DNA from: Archilochus colubris
Taxonomy: Eukaryota; Chordata; Aves; Apodiformes; Trochilidae
Length of the DNA: 64,000 nucleotides
Direction of reading: 5' to 3'
NCBI GenBank assembly: GCA_023079485.1
Contig: CM041090.1
Location: forward strand, 39,334,874-39,398,873
Shown here: positions 13,501 through 28,500 of the stretch, one piece after another
How positions within the stretch are numbered: position 1 is the stretch's first letter
Layout of the letters: every line of letters starts with the position of its first letter
The notes under the pieces: generated by a model
What the model was told of the DNA's origin: nothing
The model's input: only the letters and a program-made list of their open reading frames with translations
Database searches by the model: none
Position numbers and translations under genes: made by a program

Positions 13501-16500
13501 GCTGAGGGGCCCAGAACTGGACACAGGACTCAAGCTGTGGCCTCACCAGCGCTGAGTACAGGGGCAGAATCCCTTCCTTTCCTCTCATTCCATCTCCCTG
13601 GAACACAGCAAACAGGAGGAACAAGATAAACTGCTTGTTCTCCATGTTCTCTGTTGTGGCATCTTATAAAGGTTTTAGTTGAATTTGGTACCTGGAGTTT
13701 TCACCCCCCTCCCCTAGGTGCCATCCTGTAAAACCATCCCAGAGCTGTTTTCCCTTTGGACAAGCCAACCCCCTGTGTGCTTAAATCCAATGAACTGCAG
13801 CTGCAACCAGCTGTATTCCCAGCATTTTCCAGCTTGTTTCCTATGGCTTTCATCAGCCTAGTGAAAGAGTGACTGACCATTGACCAGGTTTGTTCCCCAT
13901 GCAGAGGAATAAATGACACAAGGTTTTGCTGTCCTGGAAAGAGCAGAAATTTGCATGCTGCACTACTCTTGTATTTTTGCAACTATTTTTATTTTGTAAA
14001 TGGGTGATTAACTAATCCCTCCTTGATCTTTGTTTGGACCTCAGTTTATAATTTCTATTTCTAATTCTTCTATTTCTCCTTCCTTGGGAGAATGTGAGGT
14101 ACCCCAGCTCTGCCTGGCTGTGACCTCCTTTTCCCCTTCCCTCTCCTCTCCATGCCAAGCACTGTCACAGCTTTTTTGGATATAGTTATACAGCTAATTT
14201 CATCAATTACAAAGAACTCCCTGGTGCTTTTTCTGACATGTCTGAAGGGATTGCTCTCCATTCCACTTCTGAGTTCAAGCAGAGATCTCTTCTGGTTGGG
14301 TGTGAGTCAGTAAGACTTTTATCCTAATCCCTTGTAAAGTATAATGTTGCAGCTCAGTCAGCTCTCTGTTACAGTTATGTTTTCTTCCCAAATGTAAGGG
14401 TGCAAAGTTTGATGAGATTTCTCTAGCCACCTTCTGATCTAATCAGCCCTGAGGGATTGTTGGTCTGCAAGCTGTACTGGCACAGTGAGTTATTTATCCA
14501 GGTACCTCAGATACCTACACAGACACTCCCAATGAGAACATACAGCAGGTGACTTTTTAAATCATGTTTTAATCTATATAATTTTGTTTTTAAAGAAAAA
14601 ATATACCTTAAGCATCACAAAAGTGCATAAGTGGGTCACCTCTTCCATTGGTTCAGCAACTCAGTGAATTTGAGAAGTAGGAGCTGTATGTATGAATATT
14701 GGACAGTGGAGGGGGAGGAAAGGAATAACCCATGATCAGACCTTCTGTAATAATTCTGTCATGCTTTACTCTTAACAGATTAAAGAAGCAGCTGATATTA
14801 TTCAGAAACTGCATTTGATTGCACAGGAACTGCCTTTTGACAGGTAAAATTCTGTCTTAACATATTTTAAATAAAAAAATCTTCACATAGCTATAATTTT
14901 TTGATGCTTCCCTTGTCTACTTTCTTGCTGCTTTACTTGGTGATTCATGTAGCTATTCAGATGGATTGTGTGCTTATTTCTCTCTCCTATTCTCAAATTT
15001 GTGTTCACAGAGTCATGTTGTGGGATCATCTTTACATATACACATCCTAAACTGCTTAGCAGACTTTTAATGGGATAATTTTGGTGTGCTGGCTTAATGC
15101 TAGATTGGAATTGGATGCTTTTAGGTTTTTATGGATAGAAAGCATCTAACTATTCTGTTGTCTTGGTGTCACATGTTTTCATATTTAAGTAGAGTATCAT
15201 CATATTGTAGGATATCTGTGATTTCTCTTGCCATGTGGATTTGAATTTAATCATGTTATTTTTTGTTAACAGGTTTTCTGAAGTAAAATCAAAGATAGCA
15301 AGTAAGTTATCTTCCCAGTTCTACCCATATTCCTATATTTGAGTTGTTAAAAGTGATTTGAAAAGTTTGAAATACTGTGAGTATTACAGTTTTTGTCAGT
15401 GCTTGTATTACCCTAGCCTGATGATTATTTTTTTGTTGTTGTTGTTGTTATCCCCTTTCCTCTCCAGGTAAATACCATGATTTAGAGTGCCAGCTAATTC
15501 AAGAGTTCACCAGTGCACAACGGAGAGGTGAAATCTCCAGAATGAGAGAAGTAGCAGCAGTTTTGCTTCATTTTAAGGTAAAAGTTGAGGGGTTTTAATT
15601 TAAATACAGAAATAAACTAACCCATGATAAGATAAGTGCCTGTTTTCAGTGAAGATATTTGTATGGGCACAACCACTGACTCAGATAACATGTAATAACT
15701 TGAGAAATATTGAGGTGTTTCATCTGAAATCAGGTAGAGGGGAATAAAGCAGGCTGCTGTTGGATTGGAGACAGTGTCAGTAGCCAGGTGTCTGTGTGTG
15801 TGTGTGTCTGTGTGTGTGTGTCTGTGTGTGTGTGTCTGTGTGTGTGTGTCTGTGTGTGTCTGTCTGTGTGTGTCTGTCTGTCTGTCTGTCTGTCTGTGTG
15901 AAATTGCTTTCATGCTTGAGAATGAGTGCTGAAACCTCTATTGTATATCCATGTAGAGTGGTGAGAAGTGAAGTTACATAGTGACTAATACATTTGAAAT
16001 AGTTCTGGTGGCTACTTTATTTTTTTTTTCCCAGTAACTTTTCCATGGAGGTCGGATTTGCTTGATTTTATTCTGCAAAATGCATGGAAAACCTGCCTTA
16101 ACCTTGAATTATTTTTCTCCTTCCATAGGGCTATTCCCATTGTGTTGATGTGTACATAAAGCAGTGTCAAGAGGTAATGCATTTTGTTTTACATGTGTCT
16201 CTCTGGGTGTTGTTTTATTTAAACAGAAAGCTTGTTGTCAATGCATTTTGTCATGTACTTCTAAAACCCTTAGGGTGCATTCCTGAGGAATGATGTCTTT
16301 GAAGATGCAGCCATTCTCTGCCAGCGAGTGAATAAGCAAGTTGGAGAAGTCTTTAGCAATCCAGAGACTGTGCTAGCCAAACTCATTCAAAATATCTTTG
16401 AAGTTAAACTTCAGGTATTTTCAATTTTAAAATGTTGAAGCTCATTGGGGACACTTGTAATCTAAAATATTGCATCTAGTAAAAAAATTGAGAATTTACA

Positions 16501-19500
16501 GTATTTTTAGTCTTGTATAATCATGTAGATTCACAGCTGTTTGCTCACTAACAATTTAGACAGTTGATCAAGTCTGTATCAAATAAACTGCTTGTGCTCT
16601 GAATACAGGGCACTCAAAAGTGCCCAAAAAGACTCAAATCCTACATGTAATATCAGGGAATTGGTGTGTTCATTAGCTGATTCACAAGATGTCATAAGCA
16701 TATTAGATTTCTTCTCTATGCCACCTACCAAGAATATGTCAGGAATGGATGTTCCATATGTAATAAGTAAATTTATTCTGTTCATTCTTGGAAGTCCATG
16801 TCCAGTGTGAGGTTAGCATTGAAAAGGAAAAAATATCTTATGTTGTGAACACTGCCTCACAGCTAAAGCTGGGTTTCTATGAAAGTCTGGAATAGTTTTC
16901 CATCCTGCAAATAAAGTCAAGAACAAGGCTGTTAATTGCAAAAAGCAATTTCATTGTAGGTGTTATTCTCCTTATAGTGTAAAGATTGAGCTTGTGTTTC
17001 AACACCAAATTTTTGTGTCAGTTTTTACTTAGTGTTTTATGGTAAATAATGTTTTTTTGTCCAAATCCTTGATATCAAGCAGGCTCTAAGCTTATCTGCT
17101 TTGTGTATGTATTATGATAAGCAAATATGTAAGCATCTCCTTTGCTTACTGTCAACTGCAAAAATGCCCCAGGCCTCTGGTGCTTTTGATTCTTAAAAAG
17201 AGGGGATTTTGTGTTTATTGGTCAAGCAAGTACTGAAAGCAATCTGTCTTTTGTCTTTGCTCTGCATGCAAAAGCTTTGTATTCTTAAACAATATTTTTC
17301 CTTAAAAGGGGCATTTAACTCTATCTGTAGATAATATAGGATCTGTAAATCAGAGATTAAAACCAAAGAATAGATGAATTACCTTAAAGATACACAGTTT
17401 GCAGTAAATTACATACAATCTAGCAAGTAGTGAGTATGACCTGTGGTTGCTGGTTAATCTTCTAACAGATGTACCCAAATTTTGCAGACTTATGTGAAGG
17501 ACCAGCTAGAAGAACACAGGAAATCAGATGCAGAACAATATCTTAAGAATCTCTATGATTTATATACAAGGTATTTATATATTGATGACTAAGTTATTGT
17601 AGATATCCTTTTGCTAGAGGTTGGTTTATTATCAAGATCTAGGAAGAGAAGCCAAAACCCTAGATTTCTCATGAAAACTGAAAAAATTTAATGGCCACTG
17701 AGCTTTGCAAAACAAAATTCAGAATTGCCATTATTATTTTTAGTGAGAAGTGTTTACTGAAGTGATCTCTTGAGAGTAACTTAAACTCTGCAAAAGCCAG
17801 TCCTCCAGATGGCAACTCATGTGGCTGCAGTTGTACTGTATGTAATTAAAGGTGAATTATGTGACATTCTTAAATGTAAAGCCTGCTAGAAGCCTTAATT
17901 GCAGTCAGGATTCTGTTGTGCTGTGTACTTTACAAACATGTAATGCTTTAATTCATACAAATTCAACTTTCTCCTCCTCTCCCCTTCTTTGTTTCTGTTG
18001 CATAAAGAACTACTAATCTTTCAAGCAAATTGATGGAATTTAACTTGGGTACTGATAAGCAGACTTTCTTGTCTAAGCTTATCAAATCCATTTTCATTTC
18101 CTACTTGGAGAATTACATTGAGGTGGAAATTGGGTATTTGAAAAGCAGGAGTGCAATGATTCTGCAACGCTATTATGATTCCAAAAACCACCAGAAGAGA
18201 TCCATTGGCACTGGAGGGTAAGTTCCTTCTGTCAACTTTTGGACTTTTCAAATGGAAGGGAGGTGGTAAGGGGAGAAACATTGCATTTGCCATGTCAGAT
18301 GCACAGGGATGAACTGCAGAAGTGCGGGCTTCTAGAATGACCTGCAGCTTTTTGTAATTTTGTTACCACTTTGTGTTAACTTCTGCTAAAAAAAAAAAAA
18401 AAAAAAAAGTGTATTGCTCTTGCTATACCTGGGAAAGGTGATGCATGGTATTTCTACACTCATGGGAAATGAAAAATACCAGTTAAACTTATGTTTCAAC
18501 TTAGGATCCAGATCCACAAAAGGACTGAAGCAAAATTAAGGTACCTAAAGCATGTATATGTGTGTATCTAAAAGCATACATTTTTTTTCACCTGCCCAGG
18601 TCTTGTGGTCCCCTCCCAAGACCTAGGAAGGGGAAAAGCCCATAGCAATATCAGTGAGAAAGCTCTTAATGAGCCCAGAAGATGCAGTGGACTTAGAGAA
18701 AGGTAAAACAAGACTTCATTATCCTCAGGCCAGGGAAACTCTTAGTAAAGGACTAGTGAGAAGTGGGAAAGGAAGGATTAAAACTTGTGTGAAGCAGAGG
18801 TGATAACTGCACCTTTCAAAGAGCTACTGGGTTCAGTGTGTCAGGAGTGAGCAGTGACTTGGAGACAACTGCAGCAGCAAAGCATTGAAACGAGTTTAAA
18901 AACAGATGAAAATTTAATTTTCTTGGGGAAAATTAAATTGATTGTAGTGACTGTATGGGTTGTTCCATGCATGGATATGTGTTGAAGCATGCTTGACTCG
19001 ATCAGGACTGCTGAGATACAGTGGATGATGATGGAAGGATTTGTGGGTGTGGATGAGGTAGAAAGCTGCAATTGGTGTTTTGAAAGTACAGTGTGAAAAT
19101 GTCTGGAGGCTGAACTTTGTCAATTGAACATCCCATGGTAGAACACAGATGACCATGGGATCAAGAGGTGGTAGTTTTGTGTTTACTGGCAATTTTTTTT
19201 TTAAGCTTGCAAGACTGCATTAATGCTTGTGTATCCTAAACTGTGTCTTGGGTTCTGTTTTAAGTTAACTAAATATCCTAAATCCTTGTTGAGTTTGAAC
19301 ATCAAAATTTCCATCTAGTGAAATCTTCTTTTGCTATATCTCTGTTCTAGCATTCAAGACCTCAAAGAGAGAATAAGGCAACGTACAAACTTACCACTGG
19401 GGCCAAGTATTGACACACATGGAGAAACTTTTCTGTCACAAGAAGTGGTGGTTAACCTTTTGCAAGAAACTAAACAAGCTTTTGAAAGATGTCACAGGGT

Positions 19501-22500
19501 AAGTTTGCTTCCCATGAGCTCCATTAGTGCTACAATTTTGTGTGTGAAATTAAATCTGGAGGTTCAGTTTAATTAAGTGTGATAGGAAGAAAGGAAGGAC
19601 TTTAGTAAACAAATGAATTCTCTTGTCTTTTTTACTGATCAGGGTCATGGGGAAGGCTTAGAGCTTGCTTCTAAATGTGAATTGAGTTGTATTCTGTAGT
19701 TTTTAATGCTGTCTGGTTTTGGAAGAAGTGAGGATGGTTAAAGCCTACTGTCTACATTGCTTTTTTTACTAAATCAGATAGCAGAGACCCTTAGTGTATT
19801 TTGTTTTTCCTGCTTTACAAATACTGAGAATAGCTTAACAGTTGTTTTCCTGTGGTGTGTGCTATTTCTTTCTAGCATTATAGAATATCACCAATAAAAT
19901 GCTGTGAGGAATAATCTTTAATGTGGTTTACCATTGTAAATCTCTACTGTTCCTTAACTGCTTTAGTCTAACAAAAAAAAAGTGGTTTTGTTCTGATTAA
20001 ATCACTGGTTTTACTGCCTATCAATTACTGTTTGTCTGGTACTCCATTGTAAAGGAAAACCCTTGAAATATAATTGCAAACTTAAATGCTAGGGATTTTT
20101 TTATTAGCTAAACACAGTGATTACTTAGTAATTTTAATGCCTCTATGTTAGCTTAGTGCAGAAAAACTTCACATTTTTGATATTTAGAAGTTTTAATAAT
20201 TTATATACTTAGAGGGGCCAAAGCTAATAGAATATACAGATAGAGCACTGTTACCAGTACCCACTGGGATGACTCGAGCACAGGCCCTATGAGGAGAGGC
20301 TGAGAGAGCTGGGGCTGTTCAGCCTGAAGAAGAGGAGGCTCAGGGGAGACCTCATTGCTGTCTACAACTACCTGAAAGGAGGCTGTAGCGAGGTGGGAAC
20401 TGGACTCTTTTCACAGACGACCTTCAACAAGACAAGAGGACACAGTCTTAAGTTGTGCCAGGGGAGGTTTAGGTTAGATATTAGAAAGAATTTCTTCACG
20501 GAGAGGGTGATTAGGCTATGGAATGGACTGCCCGGTGAGGTGGTAGATTCTCCGTCCCTGGAGACATTTAAAAAAAGACTGGATGTGGCACTCAGTGCCA
20601 TGGTCTAGCAACTGCTCCGGTGGGTCAAGGGTTGGACTAGATGATCTCTGAGGTCCCTTCCAACCCGGCTAATTCTATGATTCTATGATTCTATGACCAG
20701 TTTCCTCCTGGTGAGAGTCACTGACTATAAGAAAGGCAGGTCAGTCATTATTTTTCTCAATATGGCAGTGTTAGAAACAGTTGTTAAATAAATAATATGA
20801 ACTAACTTTTTCCACTTCTGCACAACTTTTTTATTTTTTAATTTCCTGCTGTGATGAGATTTTTTTTTTATACTCTGTCTCAAAACAATTCTATCTATTG
20901 GGATGGAAACCAGTGCTAAATGGATCTTGGCACGTGAGATTTTTAGAATTACAGGTTTGCAAGTTTACCATTATCATACAGGCTGCAAGGATTTTGTTTG
21001 TGCTCAGGGAATCTCACCATGCACAATCCCTGGCTAACTAATTGGAATATTTATATCATATGACAGATGCATGCAGGAACACTGTCTGCCCCAACTGTGG
21101 CTGCTAAGAAAAGCAAGTTGGCAATTTAAATGTAACCCTGTATTGAAATAGGTCAATGTCTGGAAATATTTGTGTCCCTGTTTTGTTTGTCTTTTTGTCT
21201 TTTTTTTTTCTTTTTTTGTGACAACACAGCAGAAATCTTTCAAGTGTTGTTACATAACTTAAATTGCAATTGTAATCTTTCTTACTCCTAACTTCACAAA
21301 GTCTTGACATAATTCCTTAAAAACCAAAGCTGCATTTCTTGTGGGCAAAAGCCTTGTCATGTTTTTCTTTAGAAAAAGGATTTACTGACAGGTTGCTGTC
21401 CAAAATCCCATGTTGCTCACAGCTCATGAAGGCACAGATGCTCTGTGTACACGTGGGCATTACTTCACTTAATAAAAATTTTCATGCTCCATTGACTCCA
21501 GCTGAACTGTGGTAAGTGCAGTGGAGGTTCAGTCTGTATTATTTTTTCTGCAGTACTGTGGCAGTGAGGAAAAAACAACTGCACTGGGTCCACGTAACCC
21601 AGTGTCCTGTCTCTGTATTCAGTAGCAGAAGTTTAGTAAAAGAGAAAAAGAGGCAGGGTATGGACAGAGTCATCTGTTCTGTATACGTTGTCCAGCATCC
21701 AGTGGTAATTCCTGAGGTTAGAGCTGAACAATTGTGTTTTAGGGACTGTTAATTATTACAATGGAAGCTGTTAGTTGTTATTATATTTATTACTGTTATT
21801 AAAAACAAGTTTATATTTGTTTTTTGTAGCATCCTGTGGTGTGCTAGCTTCAGTTTCCTTACTGATGCTGAAGGGTTTATTGATACTTAAGGCAGTTTGT
21901 GAATATTTCTCTGTATGGGTACTTTTCTTCCAATTATTTTAAAATACTTGTTACCTTTTAAGCTTATCCTTATGCAATATTAGATAAATTTTCAAATGTA
22001 TGTAGAACTGACCTTTAGGATATTTTTTTTCTTGTCTTTAAAGCTCTCTGATCCATCTGACCTACCGAAGAATGCTTTCAGAATTTTTTCTATGCTTGTA
22101 GAGTTCTTATGTACTGAACACATTGATTATGCTTTAGAAACAGGCCTTGCTGGTGAGTATGATATTTTCTGAGTATTTTAATCTCATTGGCCTTTTTGTA
22201 CAGATGATCTTTGCAGGTCCTTGCTGTGCCTTATCGATTGGCCTAGGTCAGCGTGTGTTGGTTAAATGAGATTTTGTTTTGTGTATTTAGGAGTCAGCAT
22301 TTAATGGATTCCAAAGTGTAACTTCCATTTCAGGTATTGATGCACAGATGGAATCATGCTTCTGTCTTCAAAAACATTGGTGTCACAGAAACTGGGGCAT
22401 CAGCACTCCCTACCTCTTAACTGTTCTCTGTGCCTTAATAGGACATTTTTATATTAAATTTTAGTGGCTTACATTTTATAAGAATTCCATGCTTGTTTGT

Positions 22501-25500
22501 TTAACTGTGCACTTTGAAGAATGCCAGTAATAAAACTGCTAATGACTAAATGTTAACTGCTAATTTGAATGACTAAAAAACTAAGGAAGATAAAATCTTG
22601 ACAGATAGAAATTATCTTTTCTACACGAAAGCATAAAACTCATGTTCTGAAGAAATATTTAAATTGACCATTCCATTTTATATTAGAAATTCTAAACCCA
22701 GGATATTTCAGTGCTTTTGGTTATTACCTGATATAGATATGAGAGGTATTTTATAAATGGCACCATAATAATTTTTTTGTAAACTTTAGGCCTGTGATTT
22801 TAGCATTCATAGGAGAATTGTGCATATTTTTAAAAAATCATCATGCTAATTATAAGGACTACCTATCAACTCAATCCTAATGAAACCTTCTTTGCTTTAG
22901 GCATCCCCTCTTCTGACTCAAAGAATGCAAATCTTTATTTCTTGGATGTTGTCCACCAGGCCAATACTATTTTCCATTTATTTGACAAGCAATTCAATGA
23001 TCATCTGATGCCATTGATCAGGTACCTTCCTTTGGTTAGCATTTCCTTTATGAATGGTCATTTCTGGTGCAGAAAGCATTATTTTTCATTCTTCTTTGTT
23101 AAGAGGAGTTTATTCTTGTAGTGGTTCAGCTTCATGTTGTGGCAAGATAAAATTCTGTTATGAGAGGGAGAAGAAGAGAAGTCAGAAATGTTGGTACCTT
23201 GAAGAACTGATGGGAGAGAGGGAGCTCCAAGAGTGAAGGAAGGAAGGGAAGGAAGGAAGGGAAGGAAGGAAGAAAGGGAAGGAAAGGGAAGGAAGGAAGG
23301 GAAGGAAGGAAGGAAAGGAAGGAAGAGAAGGGAAGGAAGGAAGGGAAGGAAAGGGAAGGAAGGAAAGGAAGGAAGGGAAGGGAAGAAAGGAAGGAAAGGA
23401 AGGAAGGGAGGGAAGGAAGGGAAGGAAATAAGGAAGGGAATGAAGGAAGGAAGGGAAGGAAGGGAAGGAAGGAAGGAAGGGAATGAAGGAAGGAAGGGAA
23501 TGAAGGAAGGAAGGGAATGAAGGAAGGAAGGGAATGAAGGAAGGAAATGAACGGAAGGAAGGAAAGGAAGGGAAATAAGGAAGGGAATGAAGGAAGGAAG
23601 GGAATGAAGGAAGGAAGGGAATGAAGGAAGGAAGGGAATGAAGGAAGGAAGGGAATGAAGGAAGGAAGGGAATGAAGGAAGGAAGGGAATGAAGGGGGAA
23701 TGAAGGAAGGAAGGGAAGGATGGAAGGAAAAGAAACAACTTGATCCTTAGATCAGCATTGCAGACCAGGATTAGGGCAGGTTTGGGGCTCAGCTTTACCC
23801 ATCAGCTCTCAGCAAGTCTTTTTCAGGGTGAGATGGATGTTTAAGCTGTTGGTTTGTTGTTCTGAAGCCACCAAACCAGTCCTGTCTGATGGATGGGAAA
23901 TCTTGACAAAGTCCTGTTTCAAGTGGGAAAGCCAGCAGACAAATTTGTTTTGATGCTTTAACACACACCCAACCCTTTATACTTCTGCAGTTCTTCTCCT
24001 AAATTATCTGAATGCCTTCAGAAGAAGAAGGACATCATAGAACAAATGGAAGTGAAGCTGGATATGGGCATTGATAGGCAAGTAGAGATTTCAACTTTCT
24101 GTTAATTCTTGTAAAACTCCTTTGGGATGTGCATGAAGTTTCCTTTTAAGCAGAAGATGAATTTTCTGAACACAAAATTGATTTTAAAAATTTAAATCCA
24201 TAAATATGCATGATTTTGCATAGGAAATTTAGATTTTATTTTTTTTTATTTAGAGAGTCATATTTTCCATGGCAGATTTCTGGGCCATAAATAGTTTTGT
24301 ATGGGCGTTAAAGGATTTTGGTTGGGTTGAGAGAGTGCAATAATTCAGTTTTACCTTATTGTCTGAAACTGTTTTCTCCTTTAAAGGAGGAGTGATGATT
24401 GAAATGGGTTAAAGACTTGCAGGATTTCCATGAGGAGCAAAGTTTGACAAAAATAGGTTAGATGATTTGCTTCAATCTGTGCAGTGCTGTGGATTAAACC
24501 AAGTCATAGAAGTCTGTAGGCCTGGAATAATTTTGATTCTGACATTGACTTGCTTTGAGGTTGTGACTCATTTAATCTTTTTTTTTTTTTTTTTCCATTT
24601 CTGCAAATAAAAATGAGAGGATAGCTATAAAAATTGTAAATTAAAATCATAGCCTTTTTGCAGCAGAGGCAAATAACAAAATAACAAGCTTAATATTAGG
24701 AAATGGAGCTGTTGTGTGATGTTCTACTTTGGTCTGGGAAGCATGGAGTGTTCCCATATTTCAAGGTGGCATGAGTCAAGCTAGAACATGTTACCTAAGA
24801 CTTCTGTGCCAGTTTTCTCACTGCATTAAAAGAAATTAGCCATCTGGTGAATAACAAGGGGCACTCTGTGAATTATTATAGAGGTTTTTGTTAGGATCAC
24901 ACCATGCTGGAGAGGGACAAGAGCAGTGTTGTGTAGGAACAACAGGCACTGCATTTGTGTCCTACTGGGTGCTTTTTCTGCAGAGAGATGATGAGATTTG
25001 GTATGGGTTTTGCCCCTACGTTTTCTGCAGGTGGAAAAGGAAAGGTGGAGGTAGAGGATCTGGAAGTGGCAACTGAGGTTTTAGCTGCCTCTGCTGGAAG
25101 TGCTCTTAGAGGTCAAAAAAAAGTTTGACATCCTTGAGCCACTGAGGCCATAAGCTGAGATGTAGACAGGCATAGGTTGGTCATCAGCATTACAATATTT
25201 TGTTTGTGTAAAATAATCACTTAAAAGTGATAGTAAGACTTAAGAGAACAAGTCCCTTTTAGAAAATGGGGTTTTCAAAGGTTTGTGGATGGAGACTTTA
25301 AAAAAAAACAAACTTGTGCTTTGGCACATATAAAAAGAGAGATTAGGCTTAAGCTGAACGTTACGTGTGAAATGTTTTTGTCCCTGCTTACATGCTACTT
25401 TGTGGTGCCACTGCTGCTGAGAATTGATTGTCTTGCTTAAAGGAATCATCTACTTTTAAAAATCAAAGCAAATTTCTCAATGTTGATGGTTTCAACATTA

Positions 25501-28500
25501 TCCGATCTGAAAAAGTCCAATAGCAGGCTCCAGAATGGCATTCACAGCAATTGTCTGCCTCTGTAAAAGTGATTTATTAGCCAAACAAAATTAGTTCAAC
25601 TGGTTTTCTTTCAGTAAACAGCCTCTGGGAGTGTTTATTGAAAGTAGAAATTGAGGAGAATGCAAGATATAATTTCTTTTAAATTTCTGTTGGTAAGTAG
25701 ATTGTTGAGTGAAGTACACGTGAAATTCAAGTCTGAGCTCTACACAGAGAAAAGAAGTTTATTCCCTCTTTGCATATATTTCCCCCTCACCCCAAATTGA
25801 ATCCTTCAAGGCCTGGTATGGCCTTGACTGTTTTTTTGTTTGGTTTTTTTTAATTTTGGAGAAGTTAGAGCAGTGAGGTGGCTGAAGAAGAGATGAAGAG
25901 AGTGAGAGGTTCTTTCCAAAGGTGGGCACTGGGAGTCAGGCAGCCTCTCGTGGTTGCTGTGCTGTTAGCCCTTTAGTTTGTACTTAAAGTGAACCAAGGT
26001 CTTGACCTTGGATAATGTTCTAGAAAAATAAATCCTGCAGAAATAAATGACACTGTAAAGTATTAGGTTTCTGAGAACAAAAGAAACACCAGGCTCTGGC
26101 AAAGGAAGAGGCTTTATTTTTTGTGTGGGATTTTTTTTTTTCTGTTTTGTTGGTTTTTGGTTTTGTTTTGGTTTTTTTGTCCTCTCCATTTTCCAAGTGG
26201 TTTCTGGTTCTTGCTTCTGAGTAACACACGATGTGATCCAATTCTGCTAAACTCTTTGGAATGCTTCCTTCAGCTGTCAGATTCCTGCTGCATTGAAGAA
26301 TGCTATCCAGTTTTTCTGAAGAGCTGGATTTGAACGGATTACCTTACAATTAATGTGTCCCTTTTAAAAATAGCTGCCCAGCATGCTGGTGCTGTGCTTC
26401 AAAACACAGAACTTAGAGGAAAGAGTTTTTAAGGTTGTTAAGGTGTTCTGGGCTTTTTTTTTTTTTCCTGATTCTCTTCTTTCTAACTGATCAGAGAGGA
26501 TAAGCTCCATTTTAGTTAGAGGATTGCATTGCATCTTCAGAGGAGTGCCTATAAGTGTGTGCTGTTAAATGAAGTATTTCCTTTGACATCTCCTATCATC
26601 ACTTGCTTCTTACACTGAAAGCACATGTTTCTTATATATTCTATAGATTGCTCAATGTCAGGTAGTGGGGGGGGTTTCTCATTACTTTATGCTGCTTACT
26701 TTTGCATAGAATCATATTGGCATATTTAAATATTAAAAAATAAAAATAAAAATCAAGGAAAATAAAATGTTCCTTTCAAAACCCAGTCTGTATTTGTAAC
26801 TTTAAAGGACACTGAATTGTATGATTGGACAGATGAAGCACATCTTGGCTGCAGAGCAGAAGAAGACAGATTTTAAACCAGAAGATGAAAACAATGTGTT
26901 GATTCAATATACCAATGTAAGTAAAATAAAACTCACCTTTTTAGCCTCAGATGCTCACAAGTGTTACCATGTAAAAGATACTCCTTACCAAGCAGTTTAC
27001 TTGACTGTTACATTTGGCTCTAACCATCTTTAAACTCTGTTGTGCAGTATTTTTCTCAAGCTGAAAAGAAACAGTAGCACTTCTGTACCTGGTTTCAGGC
27101 CCAAATCCAAAGGTGCTGGACAAAACAGTCACCCTCCCAAGAGTCCCAGCTTTGGAACAAGGTTTTAGCTGATAATTAGCTTTGAACTATCAGCTTCATA
27201 AAATCAGTTATCAGGTACTCTAGTTGCTGGGTGCTTCTTTCCTCTTAGAATGGCAAGAGCATGACAAAGCAGCAATGGGTATGTCCTGAGCATTTTTTCC
27301 CTCAGAACATTGTCTTTACCACTGGATCTGCCTGAATCCCAGCCTGTGGGCTGCTGAGAAGCTGCAGGGCTGGGTTCCCTTTGGTTTTCCTTAGGGAACA
27401 GTGCAGAGGGGTGTGGAGAACCAGAGATGAGATTGCCTGAATGCCTGCAGGCAGGTGGGGATAGAAGTGGAGCAGTAGGACACAGAGTCTGGTACCAAGT
27501 GGGAAGGATGAAGATGCCTGTGTGGCTGCTAATTGGGGTTTATGATTGCAGATGACAGGAGGTTTGTTTTTTTTTTTAACCACTTCCCCCTCCTCCCCAC
27601 TCCTTGGTTGAGCATTGTTTGAAATAAAAGCCTAAATTATACTGTTCTGAACTGGTGTGAATTCTAACTTAATTGAATATTGGCTTTCACCCATCTTTCT
27701 ACTCATGTTTTTGCATCTTTATGTGGCAAATAAAAATCTCTAGGCAGATTATTAGTTGGAAAATGCCTGATTTCAATGATGTTTTAAGAGGTTTAAAGAC
27801 TGAGTGCTGTTTACCTGATGATGTGGAAGCTGCTCTGAGAAAAACGTATTTCTAGCAAGTTGCCAGATTTTATGTTTTGGCTTTTTTTTTCTTTTTTCTT
27901 TAGGCTTGTGTTAAAGTCTGTGGCTATGTTAGAAAGCAAGTGGAAAAGATTAGGAATTCTATGGATGGTAAGAATGTGGACACAGTTTTGATGGAGTTTG
28001 GAGTTCGTTTTCATCGGCTTATTTATGAGCACCTACAGCAATACTCCTACAGCTGCATGGGAGGCATGTTGGCTATTTGTGATGTGGCTGAGTATAGGAA
28101 GTGTGCCAAAGACTTCAAGGTAGGCTTGTACAAGTTGGTGATGTTCAGCCATGTTGAAATTAGTAGCAGGACTCTGTTTTAATCAGACTTTTTTCCTTAA
28201 TAAAGTTAGTTTGTTTCTGTGTGGACATCAGCATTTCATGTACTGATGTTATGTTCTCTTACTGTACCAGATATTCTTTATAATGTTTCCAAGAGCAGTT
28301 TCCTGATACCATATATTTTTTTTTTGCTTGCTGGCTATATATTCATTAAAGAAGTATTGAGGAGAAAATGATGGGTGTAAATATTCAGTGGGGAGGAAGC
28401 ATTTTGAGAATCTTGGTGGGCATTGGGTTGAATCAACTCTGTCACTTAACACCTGTCTCTCTTTTTCTCTTAACCACAGATTGCACTGGTGTTACAACTC

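Noticed and set aside
23079..23738. 219-codon minus-strand open frame of F, L, P and S repeats, and its plus-strand K/E/G counterpart
   Set aside because: It is produced by the GGAAG satellite, which has no stop codons in several frames; it is not a gene.
24072..24090. A GT donor (CAA|GTAGAG) instead of the GC donor for exon 15
   Set aside because: It leaves exon 16 out of frame and destroys the conserved protein junction.
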